DNA from: an uncultured Clostridia bacterium
Lineage (GTDB): Bacteria; Bacillota; Clostridia; TANB77; CAG-508
Direction of reading: 5' to 3'
Length of the DNA: 59,638 nucleotides
Assembly (NCBI GenBank): GCA_947649935.1
Contig: CANSTR010000009.1
Span: 1 to 59,638, forward strand
A program made the translations under genes and the position numbers. Under the pieces are notes generated by a model that was given only the letters and a program-made list of their open reading frames with translations, searched no databases and had not been told where the DNA came from. Below, piece by piece: positions 59,300 through 59,638 of the stretch (position 1 is its first letter; every line of letters begins with the position of its first letter).

Positions 59300-59638
59300 A
59301 TGCTCTCCTTACAAATTACTCGTATAATTTATCACATTTTTTATACATATTCAACAAACATCTATAAAATCAAAAAAATTACATATATTCATAAAACCAA
59401 TCATCACATTTGGCTTTGCCAAAGTTCTATCTAAATCATAACGAATGCTATCAAATTTTTCTATATTCACCTCATTAAAAATAACGCTTTCACACTCTTG
59501 CTTTTTTAACAAAAATGTGATATGATGAAAGGTTATACTTTAAAATTGAAAATCAATATTTGCAAATGCATTCTAAGCTCAAAATTGTAATTTATCTTTC
59601 TAATCGATATACTTTTCTATTTTACTCTGTTCATAAAC
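59300..59638. other. Duplicated, decayed sequence at the window end
   Basis: No intact gene. It holds a second copy of the Fic promoter-like sequence (about 59331-59372), the HAD fragment, and a stretch at 59511-59549 (ACAAAAATGTGATAT, GGTTATACTTTAAAATTG) matching 58833-58875. Confidence 0.6.
59411..59478 (-). pseudogene. Decayed 5' fragment of the HAD phosphatase gene
   Basis: The minus strand reads NIEKFDSIRYDLDRTLAKP, matching NMKKIDSILFDLDGTLAS of the gene at 57508 with substitutions (Gly to Arg in motif I). It then loses the frame. It is a relic of a local duplication. Confidence 0.6.

Noticed and set aside
1..59638. tRNA and rRNA genes
   Set aside because: Scanning both strands for the TPsiC arm and CCA-end patterns and for conserved rRNA segments showed none; a covariance scan would be more sensitive.

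Overview
The window looks like chromosomal DNA of a low-GC Gram-positive, probably an uncultured anaerobic gut member of the Clostridia. Reasons: AT-rich sequence with strong AGGAGG ribosome sites and TTGACA-17-TATAAT promoters, a T-box leader on ileS, a CIRCE operator on hsp20, CotF-like spore coat proteins, an LPxTG surface protein, an EndoA-type MazF, a type I dockerin, and PadR, VanRS-like and XRE regulators. The genus cannot be named from this sequence alone. No rRNA, tRNA, CRISPR array, transposase-bearing insertion sequence or phage structural gene was seen.

Layout. 0-1.8 kb: a hairpin-tiled transcription unit of unknown function, a DUF305-like protein and two spore-coat-like genes. 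1.8-5.9 kb: a minus-strand envelope operon (TM2, DUF2752, DUF4870, membrane protein, PspA, GIDE-like protein) with a divergent XRE regulator, then a small alarmone synthetase. 6-8.4 kb: an LPATG surface protein and an orphan basic protein. 8.4-12.6 kb: a MacAB-like tripartite exporter whose ATPase gene is frameshifted, then a sugar O-acetyltransferase. 12.8-17.5 kb: an M23 peptidase, a tandem pair of unknown paralogues, a MazF toxin and a GerS/LolA-like protein. 17.6-25.9 kb: a LemA-like operon, dusB, rodA, minE and minD, small unknown genes, and a ZIP transporter. 26-31 kb: a 1656-residue secreted multidomain protein with a dockerin. 31-40.9 kb: ileS with its T-box, pcrA, a secreted orphan, htpX and lemA, an unknown gene and hsp20. 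41-49.7 kb: a regulatory block with three XRE-membrane regulators, a VanRS-like two-component system, a C39-like peptidase and an ECF sigma/DUF4179 pair, sprinkled with one short palindromic repeat. 50-55 kb: a small orphan gene, PadR with a SEDS-like protein, an Rpn nuclease and a second ECF/membrane pair. 55-59.6 kb: fabI, accA, a HAD phosphatase, a Fic protein, an unknown gene and decayed duplicated sequence.

Housekeeping functions (cell division and shape, fatty acid synthesis, tRNA charging and modification, DNA repair) are interleaved with envelope-stress and regulatory modules. Two features run through the window. One is a dispersed GC-richer repeat family (cores like GGCGATT-N3-AATCGCC) between genes and once inside the ileS T-box leader. 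The other is a set of isolated unknown genes that each have a promoter, usually near consensus, a terminator-like hairpin, and perfect stem-loops inside the coding sequence. The extreme case is 127-658, where about fourteen hairpins follow one another. That set is the best candidate here for something undescribed.
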